From the NCBI RefSeq assembly GCF_010119205.1, contig NZ_WRXM01000001.1, positions 62,001-126,000 on the forward strand: 64,000 nt of DNA, written 5' to 3'. The notes under the pieces were generated by a model that was given only the letters and a program-made list of their open reading frames with translations, did not search any database and had not been told where the DNA came from. Below are positions 8,100 to 15,625 of the stretch, in pieces (positions within the stretch are counted from its first letter, which is position 1; every line of letters begins with the position of its first letter). The translations under genes and the position numbers were made by a program. The DNA is from Haloarcula limicola. GTDB taxonomy: Archaea > Halobacteriota > Halobacteria > Halobacteriales > Haloarculaceae.

Positions 8100-9101
8100 G
8101 TGAGTGACGTGACAGAAGACACCGGCGAGACTGTGACGGTCGAGCGGGACGTCCCGTTCCGGGAGGTCGACGGGCGGACGCTCCTACTCGACCGCTACGA
8201 GGCGACGGCGGCGAGCGGCCCGAAACCCGTGGCCGTCCTCGTCCGCGGCGGCGCGTTCCGCTACGGCGACAAGGGCGAGTTCGCCCGGCACGCCATCGAC
8301 CTCGCCGCCGAGGGGTACGTCGTCGTCGAACCGCAGTACCGGCTGGCTCCGGAGTGGACGTTCCCGGCCCCGCTCGTCGACGTGAAGGCCGCGATCGAGT
8401 GGTGTCGCGCCGAGGGCGTCAGCGGCGACCCGCAGGGCGTCGTGGCCGTCGGACACTCCGCGGGCGCGAGTCTGGTCCTCCTGGCGGCGGCGACTGCCGA
8501 CGAACCCGGTTTCGAACCGGAACGCTACCCGGGCGCGTCGTCGTCTCTCGATGCCGTCGTGGGCTACTCCGGCGTCTACGACTTCCGCGCGCTGGGCATC
8601 GAGGACGGCGACCACGAGCTCGCGGCGTACCTCGGTGGCGGCCCGGAGGAGATCCCCGAGGCGTACGACCTCGCCTCGCCGGCCGGGCAGGTCGACGCGT
8701 CGATGCCGCCGACGCTGTTGCTCCACGGCGAGGACGACGACGTCGCGCCGCCGCGGCAGTCCGAACTGATGGCCGAGGCGCTGGCACCGCTCACCGATAT
8801 CGACTACGAACCGGTCGCGGGGGGCCACGCCTTCCCGTTCCACGGTGGGTTCTACGACGACGTCTACGACCGCACCGCCGCGTTCCTCCGTCAGCACGTC
8901 GGCGCGGTGACGGGGCCTGGCCGCGACTTGGACGCGGGCGGGCAGCCGCCGAGCGGTGGGCCGGACGGGCGGCTTCCCGACGACGAACCGGGCCGCCGAC
9001 CGTCCGGCGGCCCCGACGACCGTTCTCTCGGCGGCGGTCCCGAGGACCGAAAACCGCCAACGGGCGACCCGGCCGACGGCTCGAACCGCTATCGAGACTG
9101 A
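8100..9101 (+). CDS. Alpha/beta hydrolase (esterase/lipase-like) with a disordered repeat tail
   Basis: A 333-residue hydrolase. Residues ~1-275 form the alpha/beta hydrolase fold of the carboxylesterase/kynurenine-formamidase-like group: nucleophile GHSAGAS (about residue 118), acid in LLHGEDDDVAPP, and catalytic His in GGHAFPF. An oxyanion HGG equivalent is present as VRGGAFR. The last ~55 residues are low-complexity, rich in Pro, Gly, Asp and Arg, with three GGP(D/E)xR repeats. Start is GTG at 8100, with a second GTG at 8109. No signal peptide is seen. Substrate unknown. Confidence 0.8.
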   Translation: MSDVTEDTGETVTVERDVPFREVDGRTLLLDRYEATAASGPKPVAVLVRGGAFRYGDKGEFARHAIDLAAEGYVVVEPQYRLAPEWTFPAPLVDVKAAIEWCRAEGVSGDPQGVVAVGHSAGASLVLLAAATADEPGFEPERYPGASSSLDAVVGYSGVYDFRALGIEDGDHELAAYLGGGPEEIPEAYDLASPAGQVDASMPPTLLLHGEDDDVAPPRQSELMAEALAPLTDIDYEPVAGGHAFPFHGGFYDDVYDRTAAFLRQHVGAVTGPGRDLDAGGQPPSGGPDGRLPDDEPGRRPSGGPDDRSLGGGPEDRKPPTGDPADGSNRYRD

Positions 9102-9111
9102 CGCGTCCGGT

Positions 9112-9144
9112 CGAAACTTTAAGTACCACCGACGAGTGGTGGTA
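9112..9144 (+). promoter_or_regulatory. Ferredoxin promoter with inverted-repeat operator candidate
   Basis: A BRE-like cgaaa (9112-9116) and TATA-like ctttaagt (9117-9124) precede a perfect 7-bp inverted repeat, TACCACC (9124-9130) and GGTGGTA (9138-9144), with a 7-nt spacer. The repeat covers the space between the TATA box and the expected transcription start, so a bound protein would block initiation. No regulator can be named. Confidence 0.5.
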
Positions 9145-9145
9145 G

Positions 9146-9481
<336 letters not shown>

Positions 9482-9585
9482 GCGTTCGCCGACAGTTCCA
9501 CGGGCCGCGTTCTCGGTCCGCGCGAGTCGCCGGTAGCGGGTAGTCACTCGCTACTCGCCGCCGGCCGACATTATCACGAACATAC

Positions 9586-9594
9586 ATTTATATT
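9586..9594 (+). promoter_or_regulatory. TATA box of the etf operon
   Basis: The AT-rich run atttatatt stands about 35 nt before the GTG at 9626, in an otherwise GC-rich context. It is the most obvious promoter for etfB-etfA-etfCX and predicts a leader of only a few bases. Confidence 0.5.
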
Positions 9595-9625
9595 CGACCC
9601 GCTTTGAGGTACGTTCACGAGGGTC

Positions 9626-10489
9626 GTGAGTGATATGCACACAGTAGTTCTGACGAAGGGCGTCCCGGACTTCCGCGAGGGGAAAGTCTCCTTCGACGAG
9701 GACGGGCACCTGGAACGCGGGAAGACACCGACGGTAATGAATCCGAACGACAAGCACGCGCTCCGCGCGGCGTTCCAGACCAGCGTGCGCAACGGCGGGC
9801 ACGTCTCGCTGATGAGCATGGGACCGCCGGGCTATCAGGAGGTGTTACAGGAGGGCATGGCCGACGTCTACGCCGACGACCTCTATCTCCTCTCCGACCG
9901 GGAGATGGGCGCGGCCGACACCTGGGCCACGGCGATGACCGTCGCCTCGGGCATCGAGAAACTCGACACCCGACCGGACCTCGTGTTCGCGGGGTTCAAG
10001 ACGGCCGACGGAGAGACGGGCCACACCGGGCCGCAGACGGCCTACTGTCTCGGCTGGCCCATCGTCACGCACGTCATCTCGCTGGATATCGACGAGGAGG
10101 AGGACCGCTTGCGGGCCAAGCGGCTGGTCGACGGCGACGTCACCGAGATCGAGACGGTCGAGGCCCCGCTCCCGTGTTTCGTCGTCGCGGACCCGGAGTT
10201 CGAGCCGACCTACCGGAAGGCGACCCATCGCCTCGAACACAAGGACCGCCGCGAGCAGACGCGGGAGCGGGCCGAGGAGTACGAGGACCACCTCACGGTC
10301 TGGGACCACGAGGACCTCAACCTCGACCCGGACTACATCGGGCTGGACGGCTCGCCGACCATCGTCGCCGGCGTCGACCCCATCCCCAAAGCGCCCTCCG
10401 AACGGGAGGCGACGGACGTCGACGGCGGCGACCCGGCCGAACTGGAACCGGTACTGGACGAACTCGCGCCCTACGCGGCAGGTGACTGA
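9626..10489 (+). CDS. etfB: Electron transfer flavoprotein beta subunit (EtfB/FixA)
   Basis: A 287-residue flavoprotein subunit. Family motifs are clear: NPNDKHALRAAF near residue 43, LSDREMGAADTWATA, and GFKTADGETGHTGPQTAYCLGWP, the counterpart of the DGDTGQVGP flavin loop seen in FixA/EtfB. With EtfA it carries FAD and passes electrons between a dehydrogenase or NADH, ferredoxin and the membrane quinone oxidoreductase. Starts: GTG 9626, or ATG 9635 three codons later. It is followed after 2 bp by etfA. The acidic C-terminal ~40 residues extend beyond the core. Confidence 0.92.
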   Translation: MSDMHTVVLTKGVPDFREGKVSFDEDGHLERGKTPTVMNPNDKHALRAAFQTSVRNGGHVSLMSMGPPGYQEVLQEGMADVYADDLYLLSDREMGAADTWATAMTVASGIEKLDTRPDLVFAGFKTADGETGHTGPQTAYCLGWPIVTHVISLDIDEEEDRLRAKRLVDGDVTEIETVEAPLPCFVVADPEFEPTYRKATHRLEHKDRREQTRERAEEYEDHLTVWDHEDLNLDPDYIGLDGSPTIVAGVDPIPKAPSEREATDVDGGDPAELEPVLDELAPYAAGD

Positions 10490-10491
10490 CG

Positions 10492-12150
10492 ATGCCCGAG
10501 ATAGACCCCACCGAACACGAGATCGCCGAGCTTGGACCGAAGATCAAGGACGTCGACGACGCCGACGAACTGCGCGAGATGCTGGAACTCGAAGCAGACG
10601 GTGAGGACCGCGCGCCGGTGAAGACGCTCATCGAGGACCGCATCGAGAAGCTCGAAGCGGAGGACGACGGCGAGGTAGACCCCGAGAGCGTCGACCTCTC
10701 GGAGATGACCGTCGCGGACATCGCGAACATGGTCCGGGACGTCGACGACGTGGCCGTCCTAGAGGGCGTCCTCGAACGCGAGCGCGAGGGCAAGGACCGC
10801 TCGTCGGCCGTCACGCAGATCGAGAACCGCATCGAGTCCATCGAGGGCAGCGACGAAGACGAGGACGCGGAAGTCGAGTACGTCCCGCCCGAGGAGAAGT
10901 ACCCCGAACTCGACCACCCGACCAACGACAAAAAGTGGGTGGAGGGAACCGTCGGCGAGGAGTACCGCGACATGTGGGTCTACTGCGCGACCCAGGCCGG
11001 CGAACTGGTCGACGTCTCCAAGGAGATGCTCGGGAAGGCCCGCGAGCTGATGGACCAGTACAACGAGGACTACGGGGAGGACGAGCGAGTGGTCGCGGTT
11101 CTCATCGGCGACGAGTCGAGCGACCTCGTCGAGGAGGTGACCGCCTACGGCGCTGACCTCGTGATCTACCACGAGGACGACCGCCTCGAACGCTTCCGAC
11201 ACACGCCCTACACCGAGATATTCACGGACATGTCCCGGGCGGGCGGCGACCTCGCCAGCGAGGGCCACGAGGAGATCGACTGGAAGGACTACCACGAACC
11301 CCGGTATACGATTTTCCCGGCGACGAACAACGGCCGGGACCTCTCGGCGCTCGTCCAGGGCGCGCTCGACTCGGGGCTGGCTTCCGACTGCTCGGGGCTG
11401 TACATCGAGAACGCGATGATCTCGAACCCGGCGAAGGTCGGAAAGGCCGGCGACAAGAAGGAGTTCGAGCGCGTGCTTCACATGAAGCGGCCGGACTTCT
11501 CGGGGTTCGAGTACTCCACGATTCTGTGCATCGACAAGCCCAACCGCGACTTCCATCCGCAGGGGGCCTCGGTGATTCCGGGGAGTTTCGAGATCCCCGA
11601 ACCGGACTACGAGCGCGAGGCGGAGGTAATCGACTACGAGATGGAGTTAGACGACGACTGGTTCCAGGTCGAGGTCACGGAGTTCGACCGCCTCACCGGC
11701 GGCGTCGACCTGACGGGCAACGACGTCGTCGTCGCCGTCGGCCGGGGCATCGGCGACGACCCGACGAAGGGCATCGAACTCGCCCTCGACCTCGTCGACG
11801 CCTTCGACGACGCCGACCTCGGCCTCTCGCGCGGCGTCATCACCTCCTCCTATGCCTTCGACAGCCACGTCGAGCAGTACGTCACGGAGGAGCGCCAGAT
11901 CGGCGAGTCCGGGCAGGTCGTCGAACCGGACGTCTACATCGCGGCGGGCATCTCCGGCGCGATTCAGCACAAGGTCGGCTGCGACGAGTCCGACACGATA
12001 ATCGCGATCAACACGAACCCGGACGCCGACATCCGGGACTTCTCGAACTACATGATCGAGGGCGACCTCTTCGACGTGTTGCCGCGGTTGACGGAGGCGG
12101 TCGAAGCGGGCGAACTCGGTGCGGTGATGCAGGAGGCGAGCGATGACTGA
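10492..12150 (+). CDS. etfA: Electron transfer flavoprotein alpha subunit (EtfA/FixB) with duplicated N-terminal extension
   Basis: A 552-residue protein; ordinary EtfA is about 320. The C-terminal half is classic: VAVGRGIGDD, then RQIGESGQVVEP and YIAAGISGAIQHKVG, the FAD-binding segment, ending in INTNPDADI. The middle (from about residue 148, MWVYCATQAGEL) is the EtfA N-domain. The first ~140 residues are an extra acidic helical region with a tandem repeat: residues 13-55 and 76-118 share DVDD, LE.E..G.DR and IE.RIE. Its stop overlaps the etfCX start by 8 bp, indicating translational coupling. Confidence 0.9.
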   Translation: MPEIDPTEHEIAELGPKIKDVDDADELREMLELEADGEDRAPVKTLIEDRIEKLEAEDDGEVDPESVDLSEMTVADIANMVRDVDDVAVLEGVLEREREGKDRSSAVTQIENRIESIEGSDEDEDAEVEYVPPEEKYPELDHPTNDKKWVEGTVGEEYRDMWVYCATQAGELVDVSKEMLGKARELMDQYNEDYGEDERVVAVLIGDESSDLVEEVTAYGADLVIYHEDDRLERFRHTPYTEIFTDMSRAGGDLASEGHEEIDWKDYHEPRYTIFPATNNGRDLSALVQGALDSGLASDCSGLYIENAMISNPAKVGKAGDKKEFERVLHMKRPDFSGFEYSTILCIDKPNRDFHPQGASVIPGSFEIPEPDYEREAEVIDYEMELDDDWFQVEVTEFDRLTGGVDLTGNDVVVAVGRGIGDDPTKGIELALDLVDAFDDADLGLSRGVITSSYAFDSHVEQYVTEERQIGESGQVVEPDVYIAAGISGAIQHKVGCDESDTIIAINTNPDADIRDFSNYMIEGDLFDVLPRLTEAVEAGELGAVMQEASDD

Positions 12151-13801
12151 CCACGAACACTACGAGGCGGTCGTCGTCGGGTGCGGTCCCGGCGGGGCCG
12201 CGGCGGCGGTGACGTTAGCGCGAAACGGCGTCGAGACGCTCGTCCTCGAACGCGGGGTCGACGCCGGGTCGAAGAACGTCTCGGGCGGGCTCATCTACGC
12301 CGAGGAGTCCGCGCCGTACACGATAGACGGCCTGTTCCCGGACTTCCGCGAGGAAGCGACCGAGCGCCCGGTGACGGAGAACTTCATCCACAACATCGCC
12401 GGCGACCGGGTGAAGACGTTCGACCTCGGGGGCTTACACCACCACGACACCGCGTGGGCCGACTCGGTCCTCCGGCGACCGATGGACTCGTGGCTGGCAC
12501 GACGTGTCCACGAACGCACCCGTGAGACAGGCGGCGGCCTGCTGACGGACGTCCACGTCACCGGCCTGCTCCGCGAGCGGGGCGAAATCGTCGGCGTGAC
12601 GAGCGATGAACTGGACCCCATCGAGGCCGACATCGTCGTCGCCGCCGACGGCGTCAACTCCGAACTCGCCCGCGACGCGGGGCTGATGGACTGGGAGGAA
12701 CCCGACGAGTGGTTCCAGGGGGTCAAAGCCGTCGCCGAGATGGACCCCGACACCATCGACGAGCGCTTCGACATCGACGACGACGAGGGGGAGGCCCACC
12801 TGTTCTCGGGCGACCTCTTCGACGGCGTCCGGGGCGGCGGCTTCCTCTACACCAACGAGGCGTCGCTCTCCATCGGGACGGTGTTCCACCTGGACTCGCT
12901 GGCCGAGGAGCGGGCCGAACCGCAGGACCTGCTCGACAGCCTGCTCACCCACCCGCTGATGGCGCAGTGGCTCGGCGACGAGTACAACGAACTGGAGTAC
13001 AGCGCGAAGCTCGTCCCGGACTCGAAGAAGGTGGCACACCCCTCGCCCCACGAGGACCGCCTCGTCCTCGTCGGCGACGCCGCCGGGCAGATGCAGGCTC
13101 AGGGCCCGATCATCAAGGGGATGAACCACGCCGTGACGGCCGGCGCGCTGGCCGCCGAGGCGTTCGCCGACGCTCGCTCGCGGGGTGACCCCCATCGAGC
13201 GGGGAAGTTCTACGAGAAGAAGCTCAACGACGAAGGGGTGATGGAGAAGCTCCGACCGACCGGTTACGACGTGTTCGGGCGGGCGGGTGAAGTCGGCGCG
13301 ATAGACGACCTCACGAACAGCGTCGCCGAGTCCGGCGTCGGCCGCTTCGCTATCCGCGCGGCGGGCGGCCTCTTGGAGCGGGCCTACAACTCGCCGACGC
13401 TCGTCTCGATGATCCCCGACACGAAACTGCCCTACGTCACGCTCCCGACGGTCATCGCCGAGGAGCTGGGCGACCCGGTGACGGACGTGAACAAGGTCGA
13501 GCCGCCGGAACTGGACGAGCGCATCGGCGACCTGACCTACGACGTGGGCGAACCGCACATCAAACTCCTTGATAAGTCCTTCGAGGCGTCGGGGACGGCG
13601 GTGACGGCCTGCCCGGTCAGCGCGAAGGACTTCGGCGGGGGCTGTTACCGCGACGAGATGGTCCAGACGAACGGCCACGAGGAGCACCTCGTGAGCCTCG
13701 ACACCCAGCCCTGCGTCGAGTGTGGGACCTGCGCCATCGTCGCCGAGACCGAGTGGGAACACCCCGCCGGCGGGAAGGGAGTCGAGTTCAAACAGGGATA
13801 A
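12143..13801 (+). CDS. fixC: Etf-quinone oxidoreductase fused to FixX-like ferredoxin (EtfCX)
   Basis: A 552-residue FixC-type flavoprotein dehydrogenase that hands electrons from Etf to the membrane quinone pool. FAD motif VVVGCGPGGAAAAV lies at the N-terminus, and LVGDAAGQMQAQGPIIKGMNHAV is the second FAD segment. The last ~70 residues match FixX: ACPVSAKDFGGGC, then CVECGTC and WEHPAGGKGVEFKQG. In many bacteria FixX is a separate ~95-residue protein; here it is joined in frame. No transmembrane helix is seen, so membrane attachment is probably peripheral. Only four bases separate it from the next small gene. Confidence 0.9.
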   Translation: MTDHEHYEAVVVGCGPGGAAAAVTLARNGVETLVLERGVDAGSKNVSGGLIYAEESAPYTIDGLFPDFREEATERPVTENFIHNIAGDRVKTFDLGGLHHHDTAWADSVLRRPMDSWLARRVHERTRETGGGLLTDVHVTGLLRERGEIVGVTSDELDPIEADIVVAADGVNSELARDAGLMDWEEPDEWFQGVKAVAEMDPDTIDERFDIDDDEGEAHLFSGDLFDGVRGGGFLYTNEASLSIGTVFHLDSLAEERAEPQDLLDSLLTHPLMAQWLGDEYNELEYSAKLVPDSKKVAHPSPHEDRLVLVGDAAGQMQAQGPIIKGMNHAVTAGALAAEAFADARSRGDPHRAGKFYEKKLNDEGVMEKLRPTGYDVFGRAGEVGAIDDLTNSVAESGVGRFAIRAAGGLLERAYNSPTLVSMIPDTKLPYVTLPTVIAEELGDPVTDVNKVEPPELDERIGDLTYDVGEPHIKLLDKSFEASGTAVTACPVSAKDFGGGCYRDEMVQTNGHEEHLVSLDTQPCVECGTCAIVAETEWEHPAGGKGVEFKQG

Positions 13802-13804
13802 GTC

Positions 13805-14170
13805 GTGAGTCAGCACCCGCAGTACGAGGAGAGAATCCGCGCGCTCGAACGAGCGGCCGAGGCGACCGCCGAGTCGCTCGACCCGGACCCGCCCGACGAG
13901 ACGCGGGCGACTGAAGTCGTCCGCGAGGGCGTCGGGCCGACGGTGGCGCTGTACTGCGAGGCGCGGACCGGCGGGACGTGGGCCCGCTTCGACGGCGAGA
14001 CGTTCGACCGACTCGAAGCGGCGCTGAATCGCTGGCTCGACTGCTACGCCGCGTGCTACGGTGTTACCCTCGACGGAACCTACTCGATTCGCACGGCGGC
14101 GGAACTGCTCGTGGACACGCACGACGCCGCCGCCGTCGCCGCGACGCTGACCGGCGTTCCCGATCGGTAA
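13805..14170 (+). CDS. Conserved-looking small protein at the end of the etf operon
   Basis: A 121-residue acidic protein starting with GTG four bases after etfCX, so probably cotranscribed. It opens with a coiled-coil-like stretch (QYEERIRALERAAEATAESL) and has a compact middle with VALYCEARTGGTWARFD and LDCYAACYGVTLDGTYSIRTAAELLVDTHD. Three Cys residues are present but not in a metal motif. I do not recognise the family. Position suggests a role with the Etf complex, perhaps assembly or regulation; that is inference. Confidence 0.65.
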   Translation: MSQHPQYEERIRALERAAEATAESLDPDPPDETRATEVVREGVGPTVALYCEARTGGTWARFDGETFDRLEAALNRWLDCYAACYGVTLDGTYSIRTAAELLVDTHDAAAVAATLTGVPDR

Positions 14171-14220
14171 CTCGCTTCGGTTTCTCCGACGCTGGCGTTG
14201 TGAATAATCGTGACAAACAG

Positions 14221-14228
14221 TTAAATAC
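14221..14228 (+). promoter_or_regulatory. TATA box deciding the GNAT start
   Basis: ttaaatac is centred about 26 nt before the ATG at 14250. Transcription would begin within a few bases of this ATG, whereas the alternative ATG at 14235 would lie upstream of the transcript. This favours 14250 as the start. Confidence 0.5.
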
Positions 14229-14249
14229 TGGGGGATGGTAACACGTTCC

Positions 14250-14981
14250 ATGGAGCTCACCGAGCCACTGCAGTTCGACCACACAGACCGGAAGGACATC
14301 TACGAGTACGTCGAGTCGCACGGGTCGGTGGATCCCGAGGAGGCGCGCAAGGCTCTGAGAATGGAGCCGCATCCGTTCGGCCACCACGTCGCCATCATGA
14401 AACGCGACGGCGTCCTCACCGAGTTCGACGAGGAACTGCGCATCGCCTACGAGGACAGCGGCGAGGAGGAGTTCCAAGCGGACGACGTGGAGTTCACCAT
14501 CCGACAGGCCCGACAGGAGGACCTGACCGGACTCGTCGGGGCGATCCGGGCGGCCATCGGGAGCGGCGAGTACATCGACGCCGAGACGGTCGCCGACGTC
14601 ATCGACACCGAAGGGGTCCTGCTCCGACACAACGAACTGGAGTCGCGCATCTTCTTCGTCGCCTGCATCGACAACGACGTCATCGGCTGGGTCCACCTCA
14701 AACACCCCGAGAGCAAGAAGCTCTCGCACACCGCCGAACTCACCGTGGGCGTACTGGCCGACTACCGCGGCCACGGCATCGGCGCGCGACTGCTCGAACG
14801 CGGCACCGAGTGGGCGTCGGACCACGGCTACGAGAAACTGTACAACTCCGTCCCCTCGACGAACCAGGACGCCATCGACTTCCTCGAAGACCACGGCTGG
14901 GAGACCGAAGCGGTGCGCGAGGACCACTACAAATTCGACGACGAGTACGCGGACGAAGTGATGCTGGCGCGCTCGCTCTGA
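14250..14981 (+). CDS. GNAT acetyltransferase with N-terminal winged-helix-like domain
   Basis: A 243-residue protein. The first ~70 residues look like a small winged helix (RKDIYEYVESHGSVDPEEARKALRMEPHPFGHHVAIMKRDGVLTEF). A GNAT domain follows with FTIRQARQEDLTGLVGAI, ELTVGVLADYRGHGIGARLLERG (acetyl-CoA loop) and VPSTNQDAIDFLEDHGWETE. The fusion suggests either a DNA-linked acetyltransferase or use of the helical domain for protein binding. The substrate is unknown. It converges on the small zinc-protein gene, whose stop is the next base. Confidence 0.82.
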   Translation: MELTEPLQFDHTDRKDIYEYVESHGSVDPEEARKALRMEPHPFGHHVAIMKRDGVLTEFDEELRIAYEDSGEEEFQADDVEFTIRQARQEDLTGLVGAIRAAIGSGEYIDAETVADVIDTEGVLLRHNELESRIFFVACIDNDVIGWVHLKHPESKKLSHTAELTVGVLADYRGHGIGARLLERGTEWASDHGYEKLYNSVPSTNQDAIDFLEDHGWETEAVREDHYKFDDEYADEVMLARSL

Positions 14982-15146
14982 TCAGGGCCACTCGTCCTCG
15001 TGGCCGTCCAGCGGTTCCGGAACGACGCCATCCTTCTGCACCCAGACTCGCGCGTGTGCCGTACAGACGAGTCGGTTGGCGTCCCACGGAATGTGCAGCT
15101 CCACCGCGGCCTCGCTCTCGCAGTCCGCTTCCTCGCAGGTCGTCAT
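14982..15146 (-). CDS. Small zinc-binding protein (54 aa)
   Basis: A 54-residue protein beginning MTTCEEADCESEAAVELHIP and containing CxxxxC plus a later CTAHARVWV, so two Cys and a Cys/His pair could hold one zinc. Its ATG overlaps the stop of the upstream DUF456 gene in an ATGA junction (15143-15146), a strong sign of translational coupling. Small one-domain zinc proteins are common in haloarchaea but few have assigned roles. Function unknown. Confidence 0.65.
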   Translation of the reverse strand: MTTCEEADCESEAAVELHIPWDANRLVCTAHARVWVQKDGVVPEPLDGHEDEWP

Positions 15147-15625
15147 AGCGCGACCACGACCATCGTCACCAGCATCGACCCGGTGAGCAGCGCCTGGACG
15201 ACGCTCGACGCGAGCATCCCGACAGTCGTCACGAGCGCCGCCCGCAGTCCCTGCTTGGCGTCCTGTTGACGCCAGAACTCCACGGCGAACACCGTCGCGG
15301 CCACGCCGAGGATGAGGCCCACCGGTCCGGTGACGAAGAAGAGTAGCAGGCCGACGATCCCCGCGACGACCGCCGTCGTGGTCGACGCGCCGCCGACGCG
15401 GGCCGCGACGGCCCCGCCGAAGAAGTCGACGATCCACGTCAACACGCCGACCAGCGTCAGGCCGACGAGCACCACGAGCGGGAGGCCGACGGCGTACCAA
15501 TAGACGTAGACGCCCGCGAGCGACAGCAGCGCGCCGGGCACCTGCGGGACGAGGCTGCCGACGACGCCGCCGACGAGCAGGGCGAACGCGAGGACGACCA
15601 GTATCGTCTCGGTTCCGGTGATCAT
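15143..15625 (-). CDS. DUF456 family membrane protein
   Basis: A 160-residue integral membrane protein with about four to five hydrophobic helices and Gly-rich packing (LLVGGVVGSLVPQVPGALLS, DFFGGAVAARVGGAS, VTGPVGLILG). The pattern matches DUF456, whose molecular role is not established. The ATG at 15625 overlaps the tmcA stop (ATGA, 15622-15625) and its own stop overlaps the next ATG, so tmcA, this gene and the zinc protein form a coupled three-gene unit. Confidence 0.78.
   Translation of the reverse strand: MITGTETILVVLAFALLVGGVVGSLVPQVPGALLSLAGVYVYWYAVGLPLVVLVGLTLVGVLTWIVDFFGGAVAARVGGASTTTAVVAGIVGLLLFFVTGPVGLILGVAATVFAVEFWRQQDAKQGLRAALVTTVGMLASSVVQALLTGSMLVTMVVVAL

Noticed and set aside
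8100-9101. Kynurenine formamidase assignment for the esterase
   Set aside because: The fold and triad fit, but no tryptophan-degradation gene is nearby and specificity residues cannot be judged by eye.
12434-14299. 621-residue minus-strand frame antisense to etfCX
   Set aside because: Its composition is Val/Arg/Leu-rich and not acidic, no domain is recognisable, and the plus strand encodes a complete flavoprotein.
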